From Combretum micranthum (Eukaryota; Streptophyta; Magnoliopsida; Myrtales; Combretaceae), in the NCBI GenBank assembly GCA_024138025.1, contig JAMXBD010000063.1, positions 2,046,001 through 2,110,000 of the forward strand: a DNA stretch of 64,000 bases, written 5' to 3'. Every line of letters starts with the position of its first letter. The first letter of the stretch is position 1. The notes beneath the pieces were generated by a model. It saw only the letters and a program-made list of their open reading frames with translations, was not told where the DNA came from and ran no database searches. Position numbers and translations under genes: made by a program. This document shows positions 11,147-22,859 of this stretch, in pieces.

Positions 11147-12170
11147 TGAAATACCCCAAACCTTCACATATATTGGAAATTGGGTTTAGATAGATTTGAA
11201 TGAATCAAATGAATTATAGGATTTAATTAGACAAGTTGGCTTAATTTAATTAGCTAATAATTAAGTTGGTTTTGAGATTTGAAATCTAAATTCTCTAAAC
11301 AAGTCATTGAAATGTTTAGAGAATTCCTAAATCCATGATTCTTAGCCTAAACACTAATTCCTAAATCTCAGTAAAATTTGAGTTCATTTGCTTGAATAAA
11401 AATATCAGTTCTTAAACCCGAACTCAAATTAAATATCTTTTATCCAAAATAAATTTCTAAATTAAGTTGTTACTTTGAGTTCTTAATTTCTAATCTATTG
11501 GTTTTGAAATCATCTCCTAAATATTTTTAGAACTAAAGATATTAATCTGAAAGTTCTAAATTCGATACCCTTATTTTAAAATATCCTAATTTTAAGCCTT
11601 AAACTTCTCTTTTTCCTTTTCATCTCCTGCTCTCTCTCTCTTCCTTTTTCTTTTCTTCCTTTATTTCCCTTTTCTCAACCGATGGCTTCCTTTCCCTCTT
11701 CCTTTCTTCTTCTTTTCTTTTCTTTTCTTCCAAATTCTTCCACAAATCTCAACATCAAAGCTATCTAGAGGATGAATCAAAGCTAGGAGATGAACTAGAT
11801 GGAGGAAACCGAGCTAGAGGAGGAAGTTTCAACTTGTGTCTTTTCTAAAAGCTACGTTTCCGTTTTCTATTTCTCTTTGCTTTTACTTGTTATTTACATT
11901 TTTAATTGATGAATTGATGTTGAATTGGGTTGAAAGTGCTGTTTATTTTTGTAATTGTTGAGTTGAATTTGATATGGGTTGAGTTGGAGGAAGAAGATGA
12001 TGAATAGTGGTCATGGAGGTTGATGAAGTTTTGGAGATGTTTGGTGTTGTTTGAATGATGGGATGATCATGTAATAAGCTTTAGAGTAACTTTGGAATGA
12101 GTTTAAATAATTTTAAGAAGTGTAAAATGCATTTTGAAACAGGGGAGTTCGTCATTTTTTTCGCTCCAGT

Positions 12171-12369
12171 GTACACAGCCTGTGTACATGGTCGTGTAGG
12201 CCTTGAAATTCTTAAAAGTTGCTTCGGGTCATTTTTTTTACTCAACACGGCCTCGGTACACAGCCTGTGTACATGGTCGTGTAGGCCTTGAAATTCTTAA
12301 AAGTTGCTCTCGGGTCATTTTTTTTACCCAACACGGCCTCAGTACACGGCCGTGTACCCGGTCGTGTAG
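12171..12369. repeat. Three-unit array of about 85 bp carrying GTACAC palindromes (LTR 1)
   Basis: Units start at 12171, 12256 and 12342. The first two carry GTACACA-GCC-TGTGTAC. The third carries the perfect 16-bp palindrome GTACACGGCCGTGTAC. Each palindrome is followed by a GTCGTGTAG word, and the first two units then share CCTTGAAATTCTTAAAAG. Equivalent arrays are at 18028-18226 in LTR 2 and 23874-24069 in LTR 3. Confidence 0.85.
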
Positions 12370-13592
12370 ACTTCCTGTTTCGCAGCAGTTTGTATTTTAG
12401 CCATAACTTTTTCATACGACCTCCGATTGAGGTGATTCAAGTTGCGTTGGAAAGCTTAAAAAGAGATCTACAACTTTCATGTTTTGAGTTTTTACAAATT
12501 AGAAAGTTATCGATGCTTAAATTTTGATTCTTTCCAGCTGCAACACTTTTCAAAACAAAGTCAAAAACTTGTTTTTGTTTGTTAAATGTGTTTTGCTTAG
12601 GAAATGGATCCTTTTGAGCTAAAATGAGATAGATAAGTGATATTTGATGTGTTGAGTGAATTAATTCATGTAATTAAACATAGGTTAAGTAGATTTATAG
12701 ATTTTACAAACAATTAGATTAAATCTAGAAGTTAGTTATAAAATGAACTTAGTTAACAAACCTAGGTTCAACTTGACTGAATGAACTAAAATGGATTAGA
12801 TTGTTTAACTTTGATGAATTTGGATAGGTTTAAGCTAACTTGGGATTAAGTGACTAGATCTTAGATATATAATGAATTAGTAATTAATCTAAGTCTAACT
12901 TGGCTTAATGAACTTTACTAAGCTAAAATGAATTAGATTGATATAGTTTGATCACCTTGGCTTAGTAAATGACTTAAATGACTAATTCTAATCAATTTGG
13001 CTAATGTTAAGCTAAAATGGGTTAATAGCTATTAATTAGCTTAGATGAATGAAATAGGATGATCTTTGATTAATATGGGGAATATGTTGTTTCAAATGTG
13101 TGTGTACTTGGAAAATGAATGTTTTTGGTTAATGAATTCTTTGTTAATGCTTTTGTAATAAAACACTATAAATAAAGAGAAAAGAAATTCTTTGACAGAC
13201 AAAGGAGAACTGTCCATATTTTGGCGGGGCGATATTCGCAGCCATAGTGGGGTTCCACATTAGTGTCTGATCAAATAGGAGTTAATAAAATGAGTTAGAG
13301 ATTAGTAATAATTGATATAAGTTCTTGTATGAGTTTGTTGAAGTGGATGATTAGTTTAGTTTAGTTTCTTATACAAGCTCTTTCCTTAACAGAAGTGGAT
13401 GTCTGATTTATCTTCTGGAATTCCTTCTGAGACTCTGTTTGGATTTCATATTTAAGGTACGCAGTAACTTGCGTGATGATTGATAGGATAGGCATCCTAA
13501 ATGGATTAATAACTTAAAGACGGCTTAATAATTGATGAGTGTTGGTTGTGCTTTACGTCGTTGAATCCGGATCCGGGGAGCGACAACCTTGT

Positions 13593-13689
13593 CATGATGC
13601 AATGGCACGGTAGTTAGGCACTTAGCCCAATCTTTTGTCATGATGCAATGACTTAAATCCATGATGCAATGGTTCACCATGATGCAATG
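13593..13689. repeat. Four copies of CATGATGCAATG (LTR 1)
   Basis: Copies begin at 13593, 13639, 13660 and 13678. The same set occurs in LTR 2, in LTR 3, and in the right part of the old LTR from 26444. The young element inserted directly before the first copy in the old LTR. Confidence 0.8.
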
Positions 13690-14127
13690 GTGGTTTATCT
13701 TAAGGGCTAAGTGGGTAGCTAATAGGGTAAACTGTATCGGTATATTCTTTACTTAGGCTCGGGAGGAAATAATATGTTTTAGTTCACGGGTATGGGACCG
13801 TTGAACTAACTGATGTTATAGACCGGGATAAGTGGAGTGTATAAAGGAGTGTGAACCCTAGATGATGCTATTAATATTCTTTATCGGTTAGATATAGGAG
13901 ATATAGATATCCGGTCTATCTATATCAACCCCCTGAGCAGCTGCTGTTACTCAGGACCCCCAGATTCCCATTGGCTTGTTCCGGAGTGTGAGTGCTCCAT
14001 TGTTGATTTGTTTATTGTAAAGAAAAGATAATAACTTGTTGATTGTGCATTGCATTTAGTTAAGCTCGTGTGTCACTCCGTCTGTGATTGTGTTGCTGTG
14101 TACTGGGCTCCGGCTCATTATTGTTGT

Positions 14128-14280
14128 TGTTATTCTTTTTACAGGTATTGTTATTGTTGATGTTGATGATGAGATGATGATTTGATGATGATGTGGAGGC
14201 TGCTGGTGTTGTTGTTCTTATTATTGTTGTTGATGTTGATGTTGATGAGGATGATGATGGTGATGATGATTGATGTGATG
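14128..14280. repeat. Trinucleotide-rich tract (GTT/GAT)n in LTR 1
   Basis: Imperfect GTT, GAT and ATG repeats. Equivalents lie near 19968-20130, 25832-25985 and 26968-27130. The tract opens a long minus-strand frame rich in Asn, Ser and Thr, which I reject as a gene. Confidence 0.8.
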
Positions 14281-14735
14281 ATGTTGTCCCGGGTTTTGGG
14301 CGATTCTGAAGATTTGGGAGATGAGTGAAATGTAATAGGACCGAGACATATTTGTATTTTGTTTCTTCTTTGCTTTGTTTTGTAAGAGGACTGGATTTAT
14401 TTATAAATTGTATTTTCATTTAAGGGCTTGTTAGTGCCCGTGTTTTTGTAAATAAGCTTTGTAAATATTTATCTAACTGAAAGTTTTTCCACTTTCAATA
14501 GTGGAAGTTTGAAATGCTTTTATGTAGAAACGTTTTTATTAAAGTTTATTTTTCCGCTGCTAAATCCAGTTATTTAGAAATCTAACTAAATGATTTCATA
14601 ATCTAAAATCGGATAGCAATGTTCAACATAAACACCTTCTTTTAAGACAACCTTACGTATAATTCGCAAGAGTTATACGTGGTTGGGGACTTGGTGTGCT
14701 TAATTTGAGGATTGAGCATGTCGGGTCTTTACAAA

Positions 14736-14747
14736 TGGTATCAGAGC
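14736..14747 (+). other. Primer-binding site, copy 1
   Basis: TGGTATCAGAGC, a perfect match to the usual plant initiator-methionine tRNA primer site, two bases after the LTR 1 end. Confidence 0.9.
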
Positions 14748-16994
14748 AATGTTTATCTTGAACATTGCTTTTGCATAATGAATTAGGTTGCGTTTTAGAA
14801 TCGGTGAGTTGAGTGCGGGAAATTTGGGAATCGGTTTTTTGTTTGCTTGTTTGTTTATTGTTTCTTGTTGTTTGATAAACCATTAGTTAGTAGTTAATAA
14901 AAATAATTTGGTCTCACAAATTAATCAACTTGGCTCAAATTTATTTTCTGTTGATATTGAAAATGAACTTAAATGAACATTGCATGATTTCTATGTGTTG
15001 TTTATATATATATACATGTTTCTTTTAAATGATTGTCTTATAGTATATTTGTGAATGCTATAAGGTATATGTGTGTTTGATGTAATGTATACATGTATGT
15101 TTATTATGTAATTTTGTTATAATTGTGAGAGTATGTTTAATGCTTGCTTATAAAATGAACATTGCATGATTCCTATGCGTTGTTTATGTTATATATGTTT
15201 TCTTATATTGATTTCTTTTATAATGTAATGGTGAATGCTATGTGATATATATATGTATGTGTGTTTTGTTTATAATATAATTGTGAGTGCTTGTTTGATG
15301 CTTGCTTGTAAATTGAAATTAACTCAAATTTGACTAAATGTAAATAGAGAACAAATGATTTAGACAAACACTAGGATTTATCCCCTAAATCCTTTAAAAT
15401 TTGAGATAGACTCTTAGGTGTTGTGTTATGTTTAGTGTTTGTTTTAATAAAATTTGATAGACTATAATAGGATTTTCTTTCTTCCTCTCTTAAGTCTAAT
15501 TTGTTGATATGTTGACAAAATTGGAAATCGAAATGAGAAGAAAATTCAAGATTATAAGTGACCTTGACTTCTTAAAAGTGTAAATGTGATAAACATATAT
15601 TGGAATCAAATAGAAGAAAACTCAAATATTTCAAAGTAAATATGACTCCTTAAAGTTACATATGACCAACATATATCTCCCAAAATCAAAACTAATGTTA
15701 AAGCTTAAAATGAAGAGAATCAAATAGAAAAGAAAATTTGAAATATCAAATCGACCTTTACATATCAAATTTATATATGTGAGAGATATAAATTAAAATC
15801 AAGTGGAAAAGAAAACTCAAAATGAAAAGAATGATTCCAAATTTCAATTAGATTGGGATGTAAATTTCAATCTACCCAAATCTACTAATACGACAACATA
15901 TATGAAAATCTAATGTATAAAATCGAAATTTAAATTGACTATCAAATCTAAATCAAATATAAGTTTCTTCCAAAATCAAAAGATTAAAATGAGATAATTG
16001 AAGAAATATCCTAAGTATATCGGTAAAAGTGTTCAAGAAATCTCCAAAAGTCAATATCATGTCAAAATGGAAACCAAGATTTGAAATCCTAAAACACTGA
16101 ATAGATAATTTATATCGATTTCATATTCTCGATCCAAATAAAATCGATTCCATATATATATACGACCAAAATGAATGAACGTCTTGATTACTACCATATC
16201 AAGATGAATACCAAACATAACATCTTTGATCATTAAAAGAATTAGATACTGTATGTTTCATATGCAAATTGACATATATATGCAAGTGAGAATGGAATAG
16301 CGAGTTTATAATCCTCATTGTCGAGTTGTTTTATTATGTCTTTTGTGTTGTGTTGTTGTGTGTTATCTCAAGGCGAGATACACAAGTGAGTCAGAGTCGT
16401 TTGTTGTTTTTGTTTGAGTTTGAGTCTTCATAAAAATCGAGTCAGTGGAGGGTTGAAAACGCTAAACTAATTCCGATTGCTTTATATATTCTGAAGTTGC
16501 ATGGAAAATCAGTTGAGTAAGTTAAAGAGACATTAAAGTTTTCAAAATCTTAAAATCAAAACATGAACAAATGATTTTCAAGAAAAGAATAGAATCAATG
16601 TAACTCGAATATCAAAATGTTTCTTGTAAAGAAAATGAAAAGAAAATTTTCAAATATAAGTGATCAAGAAAAATGATTCAAAATCCCAATATGTTTTTCT
16701 GAAATCAAAGATAATGAAAAATATCCCATAGAACTTCAAAATCCTTTTGACAATAATCATATAAAACTAGAATTTGAAATTTATATATGTTTTCCAAATA
16801 ATTCAAAATGAAGGAATATAAGAACAAAATTTAAAGAAAATGATCAAAGTGCGCAACAGAAGCGTAATGGAACCATAAAGATTAAGTAAAAGTCTTAAAA
16901 TGATAAAAGGTTTTTGAGATAACAAAGTTTAAAAGTAATATGATATGTCTTCTATCAACAAAAGTTAAGTGAATTTCGAGGACGAAATTCTTGT

Positions 16995-17007
16995 AAGGTG
17001 GGAAGAA
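16995..17007 (+). other. Polypurine tract, copy 1
   Basis: AAGGTGGGAAGAA lies immediately before the TG start of LTR 2. It would prime plus-strand DNA synthesis. TCGAGGACGAAATTC lies just upstream (16976-16990). Confidence 0.85.
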
Positions 17008-20000
17008 TGAAATACCCCAAACCTTCACATATATTGGAAATTGGGTTTAGATAGATTTGAATGAATCAAATGAATTATAGGATTTAATTAGACAAGTTGG
17101 CTTAATTTAATTAGCTAATAATTAAGTTGGTTTTGAGATTTGAAATCTAAATTCTCTAAACAAGTCATTGAAATGTTTAGAGAATTCCTAAATCCATGAT
17201 TCTTAGCCTAAACACTAATTCCTAAATCTCAGTAAAATTTGAGTTCATTTGCTTGAATAAAAATATCAGTTCTTAAACCCGAACTCAAATTAAATATCTT
17301 TTATCCAAAATAAATTTCTAAATTAAGTTGTTACTTTGAGTTCTTAATTTCTAATCTAATTGGTTTTGAAATCATCTCCTAAATATTTTTAGAACTAAAG
17401 ATATTAATCTGAAAGAATTCTAAATTCGATACCTTATTTTAAAATATCCTAATTTTAGCCTTAAACTTCTCTTTTTCCTTTTCATCTCCTGCTCTCTCTC
17501 TCTTCCTTTTTCTTTTCTTCCTTTATTTCCCTTTTCTCAACCGATGGCTTCCTTTCCCTCTTCCTTTCTTCTTCTTTTCTTTTCTTTTCTTCCAAATTCT
17601 TCCACAAATCTCAACATCAAAGCTATAGAGGATGAATCAAAGCTAGGAGATGAACTAGATGGAGGAAACCGAGCTAGAGGAGGAAGTTTCAACTTGTGTC
17701 TTTTCTAAAGCTACGTTTCCGTTTTCTATTTCTCTTTGCTTTACTTGTTATTTACATTTTTAATTGATGAATTGATGTTGAATTGGGTTGAAAGTGCTGT
17801 TTATTTTTGTAATTGTTGAGTTGAAGTTGATATGGGTTGAGTTGGAGGAAGAAGATGATGAATAGTGGTCATGGAGGTTGATGAAGTTTTGGAGATGTTT
17901 GGTGTTGTTTGAATGATGGGATGATCATGTAATAAGCTTTAGAGTAACTTTGGAATGAGTTTAAATAATTTTAAGAAGTGTAAAATGCATTTTGAAACAG
18001 GGGAGTTCGTCATTTTTTCGCTCCAGTGTACACAGCCTGTGTACATGGTCGTGTAGGCCTTGAAATTCTTAAAAGTTGCTCTCGGGTCATTTTTTTTACT
18101 CAACACGGCCTCGGTACACAGCCTGTGTACATGGTCGTGTAGGCCTTGAAATTCTTAAAAGTTGCTCTGGGTCATTTTTTTTACCCAACACGGCCTCAGT
18201 ACACGGCCGTGTACCCGGTCGTGTAGACTTCCTCTGTTTCGCAGCAGTTTGTATTTTAGCCATAACTTTTTCATACGACCTCCGATTGAGGTGATTCAAG
18301 TTGCGTTGGAAAGCTTAAAAAGAGATCTACAACTTTAGTTTTGAGTTTTACAAATTAGAAAGTTATCGATGCTTAAATTTTGATTCTTTCCAGCTGCAAC
18401 ACTTTTCAAAACAAAGTCAAAAACTTGTTTTTGTTTGTTAAATGTGTTTTGCTTAGGAAATGGATCCTTTTGAGCTAAAATGAGATAGATAAGTGATATT
18501 TGATGTGTTGAGTGAATTAATTCATGTAATTAAACATAGGTTAAGTAGATTTATAGATTTTACAAAATAGATTAAATCTAGAAGTTAGTTATAAAATGAA
18601 CTTAGTTAACAAACTAGGTTCAAACTTGACTGAATGAACTAAAATGGATTAGATTGTTTAACTTTGATGAATTTGGATAGGTTTAAGCTAACTTGGGATT
18701 AAGTGACTAGATCTTAGATATATAATGAATTAGTAATTAATCTAAATCTAACTTGGCTTAACGAAACTTTACTAAGCTAAAATGAATTAGATTGATATAG
18801 TTTGATCACCTTGGCTTAGTAATGACTTAAATGATAATTCTAATCAATTTGGCTAATGTTAAGCTAAAATGGGTTAATAGCTATTAATTAGCTTAGATGA
18901 ATGAAATAGGATGATCTTTGATTAATATGGGGAATATGTTGTTTCAAATGTGTGTGTACTTGGAAAATGACTGTTTTTGGTTAATGAATTCTTTGTTAAT
19001 GCTTTTGTAATAAAACATATAAATAAAGAGAAAAGAAATTCTTTGACAGACAAAGGAGAACTGTCCATATTTGGCGGGGCGATTTATCGCAGCCATAGTG
19101 GGGTTCCACATTAGTGTCTGATCAAATAGGAGTTAATAAAATGAGTTAGAGATTAGAAATAATTGATATAAGTTCTTGTATGAGTTTGTTGAAGTGGATG
19201 ATTAGTTTAGTTTAGTTTCTTATACAAGCTCTTTCCTTAACAGAAGTGGATGTCTGATTTATCTTCTGGAATTCCTTCTGAGACTCTGTTTGGATTTCAT
19301 ATTTAAGGTACGCAGTAACTTGCGTGATGATTGATAGGATAGGCATCCTAAATGGGATTTAATAACTTAAAGATGGCTTAATAATTGATGAGTGTTGGTT
19401 GTGCTTTACGTCGTTGAATCCGGATCCGGGAGCGACAACCTTGTCATGATGCAATGGCACGGTAGTTAGGCACTTAGCCCAATCTTTTGTCATGATGCAA
19501 TGACTTAAATCCATGATGCAATGGTTCACCATGATGCAATGGTGGTTTATCTTAAGGGCTAAGTGGGTAGCTAATAGGGTAAACTGTATCGGTATATTCT
19601 TTACTTAGGCTCGGGAGGAAATAATATGTTTTAGTTCACGGGTATGGGAGTTGAACTAACTGATGTTATAGACCGGGAACAAGTGGAGTGTATAAAGGAG
19701 TGTGAACCCTAGATGATGCTATTAATATTCTTTATCGGTTAGATTAGGAGATATAGATATCCGGTCTATTATATCAACCCCTGAGCAGCTGCTGTTACTC
19801 AGGACCCCCAGATTCCATTGGCTTGTTCCGGAGTGTGAGTGCTCCATTGTTGATTTGTTTATTGTAATAAAAGATAATAACTTGTTGATTGTGCATTGCA
19901 TTTAGTTAAGCTCGTGTGTCACTCCGTCTGTGATTGTGTTGCTGTGTACTGGGCTCCGGCTCATTATTGTTGTTGTTATTTTTTTACAGGTATTGTTATT

Positions 20001-20570
20001 GTTGATGTTGATGATGGATGATGATTTGATGATGATGTGGAGGCTGCTGGTGTTGTTGTTCTATTATTGTTGTTGATGTTGATGTGATGAGGATGATGAT
20101 GTGATGATGATTGATGTGATGATGTTTGTCCGGGTTTTGGGCGATTCTGAAGATTTGGGAGATGAGTGAAATGTAATAGGACCGAGAATATTTGTATTTT
20201 GTTTCTTCTTTGCTTTGTTTTGTAGGAGGACTGGATTTATTTATAAATTTGTATTTTCATTTAAGGGCTGTTAGTGCCCGTGTTTTTGTAAATAAGCCTT
20301 TGTAAATATTATCTAACTGAAAGTTTTTCCACTTTCAATAGTGGAAGTTTGAAATGTTTTATGTAGAAACGTTTTTATTAAAGTTTATTTTTCCGCTGCT
20401 AAATCAGTTATTTAGAAATCTAACTAAATGATTTCATAATCTAAAATCGGATAGCAATGTTCAACATAAACACCTTCTTTTAAGACAACCTTACGTATAA
20501 TTCGCAAGAGTTATACGTGGTTGGGGATTGGTGTGCTTAATTTGTGGATTGAGATTGTCGGGTCTTTACA
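17008..20570 (+). repeat. LTR 2 (middle LTR) of the tandem element
   Basis: 3563 bp, TGAAATACCCC...GTCTTTACA. It shares base changes with LTR 3 against LTR 1, for example GATGGCTTAAT versus GACGGCTTAAT, TGACTGTTTTT versus TGAATGTTTTT, and CGATTTATCGC versus CGATATTCGC. From about 17355 it carries many one-base length differences, often in homopolymers, that neither LTR 1 nor LTR 3 has. Confidence 0.9.
18028..18226. repeat. Palindrome array in LTR 2
   Basis: Three units equivalent to 12171-12369, ending with the same GTACACGGCCGTGTAC palindrome. Confidence 0.85.
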
Positions 20571-20572
20571 AA

Positions 20573-20584
20573 TGGTATCAGAGC
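20573..20584 (+). other. Primer-binding site, copy 2
   Basis: TGGTATCAGAGC two bases after the end of LTR 2, identical to copy 1. Confidence 0.9.
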
Positions 20585-22846
20585 AATGTTTATCTTGAAC
20601 ATTGCTTTTGCATAATGAATTAGGTTGCGTTTTAGAATCGGTGAGTTGAGTGCGGGAAAGCTTGGGAATTCGGTTTATTTGTTGTTGTTTTTTTGTTTAT
20701 TGTTTCTTGTTGTTTGATGAACCATTAGTTAGTAGTTAATAAAAAATAATTTGGTCTCACAAAATTAATCAACTTGGCTCAAATTTATTTTCTGTTGATA
20801 TTTGAAATTGAATTAAATGAACATTGCTGATTTCTATGTGTTGTTTATATATATATACATGTTTCTTTTAAATTGATCTGTCTTATGATATTTTGTGAAT
20901 GCTATAAGGTTTATGTGTGTTTGATGTAATGTATACATGTATGTTTATTATGTAATTTGTTATAATTGTGAGAGTAGTTTAATGCTTGCTTATAAAATGA
21001 ACATTGCATGAATCCTATGCGGTTGTTTATGTATATATATGTTTCTCTTATATTGATTTCTTTTATAATGTAATGGTGATGCTATGTGATATATTATGTA
21101 TGTGTGTTTTGTTTATAATATAATTGTGAGTGCTTGTTTGATGCTTGCTTGTAATTGAAATTAACTCAAATTGACTAAATGTAAATAGAGAACAATGATT
21201 TAGACAAACACTAGGATTTATCCCCTAAATCCTTTAAAATTTGAGATAGACTCTTAGGTGTTCGTATGTTATGTTTTGAAGTGTTTGTTTCTAAAAATTG
21301 ATAGACTATAATAGGAATTTTCTTTCTCCTCTCTTAAGTGCAATTTGTTGATATGTTGACAAAATTGGGAAATTGAAATGAGAAGAAAATTCAAGATTAT
21401 AAGTGACCTTGACTTCTTAAAAGTGTAATGTGATAAAATATATTGGAATCACATAGAAGAAAACTCTAATATTTCAAAGTAAATATGACTCTTAAAGTTA
21501 CATATGATCAACATATATCTCCCAAAATCAAAACTAATGTTAAAGCTTAAAATGAAGAGAATCAAATAGCAAAGAAAATTTGAAATATCAAATCGATCTT
21601 TACATATCAAATTTATATATGTGAGAGATATAAATTAAAATCAAGTGGAAAAGAAAACTCAAAATGAAAAGAATGATTCCAAATTTCAATTAGATTGGGA
21701 TGTAAATTTCAATCTACCCAAATCTACTAATATGACAACATATTTATTGAAAATCTAATGATATAACAAAACCGAAATTTTGAAATTGACCATCAAATCT
21801 AAATCAAATATAAGTTTCTTCCAAAATCAAAAGATTAAAATGAGATAATTGAAGAAATATCCTAAGTATGTCGCTGGTAAAAGTGTTCAAGAAATCTCCA
21901 AAAGTCGATATCATGACAAAATGGAAACCAAGATTTGAAATCCTAAAACAATGAATAGATAATCCTGTATCATTGATTTCATATTCTCGACCCCAAATAG
22001 AATCGAATTCCATATATATATACGATCCAAAATGAAATGAAACGTCTTGATTACTACCATATCAAGGTGGAAACCAAACATAACATCTTTGATCATTAAA
22101 AGAATTTAGATACTGTATGTTTCATATGCAAATTGACATATATATGCAGGAGAATGGAATAGCGAGTTTATAATCCTCATTGTCGAGTTGTTTTATTATG
22201 TCTTTTGTGTTGTGTTGTTGTGTGTTATCTCAAGGCGAGATACACAAGTGGTCAGAGTCGTTTGTTGTTTTGTTGAGTTTGAGTCTTCATAAAATCGAGT
22301 CAGTGGAGGGTTGAAAACGCTAAACTAATTCCGATTGCTTTATATATTCTGAAGTTGCATGAAAATCAGTTGAGTAAGTTAAAGAGACATTAAAGTTTTC
22401 AAAATCTTAAAATCAAAACATGAACAAATGAATTTTCAAGAAAAGAATAGAATCAATGTAACTCGAATATCAAACTGTTTCTTGTAAAGAAAATGAAAGA
22501 AAATTTTCAAATATAAGTGATCTAGAAAAATGATTCAAAATCCAATATGTTTTTCTGAAATCAAAGATAATGAAAAATATCCCATAGAACTTCAAAATCC
22601 TTTGACAATAATCATATAAAACTAGAATTTGAAATTTATATATGTTTTCCAAATAATTCAAAATGAAGGAATATAGAACAAAATTTAAAGAAAATGATCA
22701 AAGTGCGCAACAGAAGCGTAATGAACCATAAAGATTAAGTAAAAGTCTTAAAATGATAAAAGGTTTTTGAGATAACAAGTTTAAAAGTAATATGATATGT
22801 CTTCTATCAACAAAAGTTAAGTGAATTTCGAGGACGAAATTCTTGT

Positions 22847-22859
22847 AAGGTGGGAAGAA
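22847..22859 (+). other. Polypurine tract, copy 2
   Basis: AAGGTGGGAAGAA immediately before LTR 3, identical to copy 1. Confidence 0.85.

Larger units (their letters stand above)
11147..14733 (+). repeat. LTR 1 of the tandem element
   Basis: TGAAATACCCC...GTCTTTACA, 3587 bp. Contains in order: an AT-rich start, a CT-rich tract (about 11605-11730), a palindrome-containing array (12171-12369), a conserved stretch around CATAACTTTTTCATACGAC (12402-12420), four copies of CATGATGCAATG (13593-13689) and a GTT/GAT trinucleotide tract (about 14128-14280). The frames on either strand inside it, including an asparagine-rich minus frame, come from these low-complexity tracts. Confidence 0.9.
14734..17007 (+). 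mobile_element. Internal region 1 of the tandem element (non-coding)
   Basis: 2274 bp between LTR 1 and LTR 2. It begins AA then the primer-binding site and ends with the polypurine tract. In between are A-rich stretches with no coding frame of note, which is why I call the element LARD-like. It aligns throughout with internal region 2. Confidence 0.85.
20571..22859 (+). mobile_element. Internal region 2 of the tandem element (non-coding)
   Basis: 2289 bp, same layout as internal region 1. The primer-binding site is at its left end and the polypurine tract at its right end. Short minus-strand frames of 60-69 codons occur, but the length differences relative to region 1 break them, so they are not genes. 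Confidence 0.85.

Noticed and set aside
12097..12527. Overlapping + frames repeating VHGRVGLEILKS (also 18076-18294 and, on the other strand, 18096-18299 and 23815-24117)
   Set aside because: They are translations of the 85-bp palindrome array in the LTRs and are open in several frames and on both strands. No protein family is recognisable.
14060..14419. Minus-strand Asn/Ser/Thr-rich frame of 119 codons, with a similar one at 26911-27267
   Set aside because: It lies inside LTR copies over a GTT/GAT trinucleotide tract. In LTR 2 the same frame is broken by length changes. It is a composition artefact.
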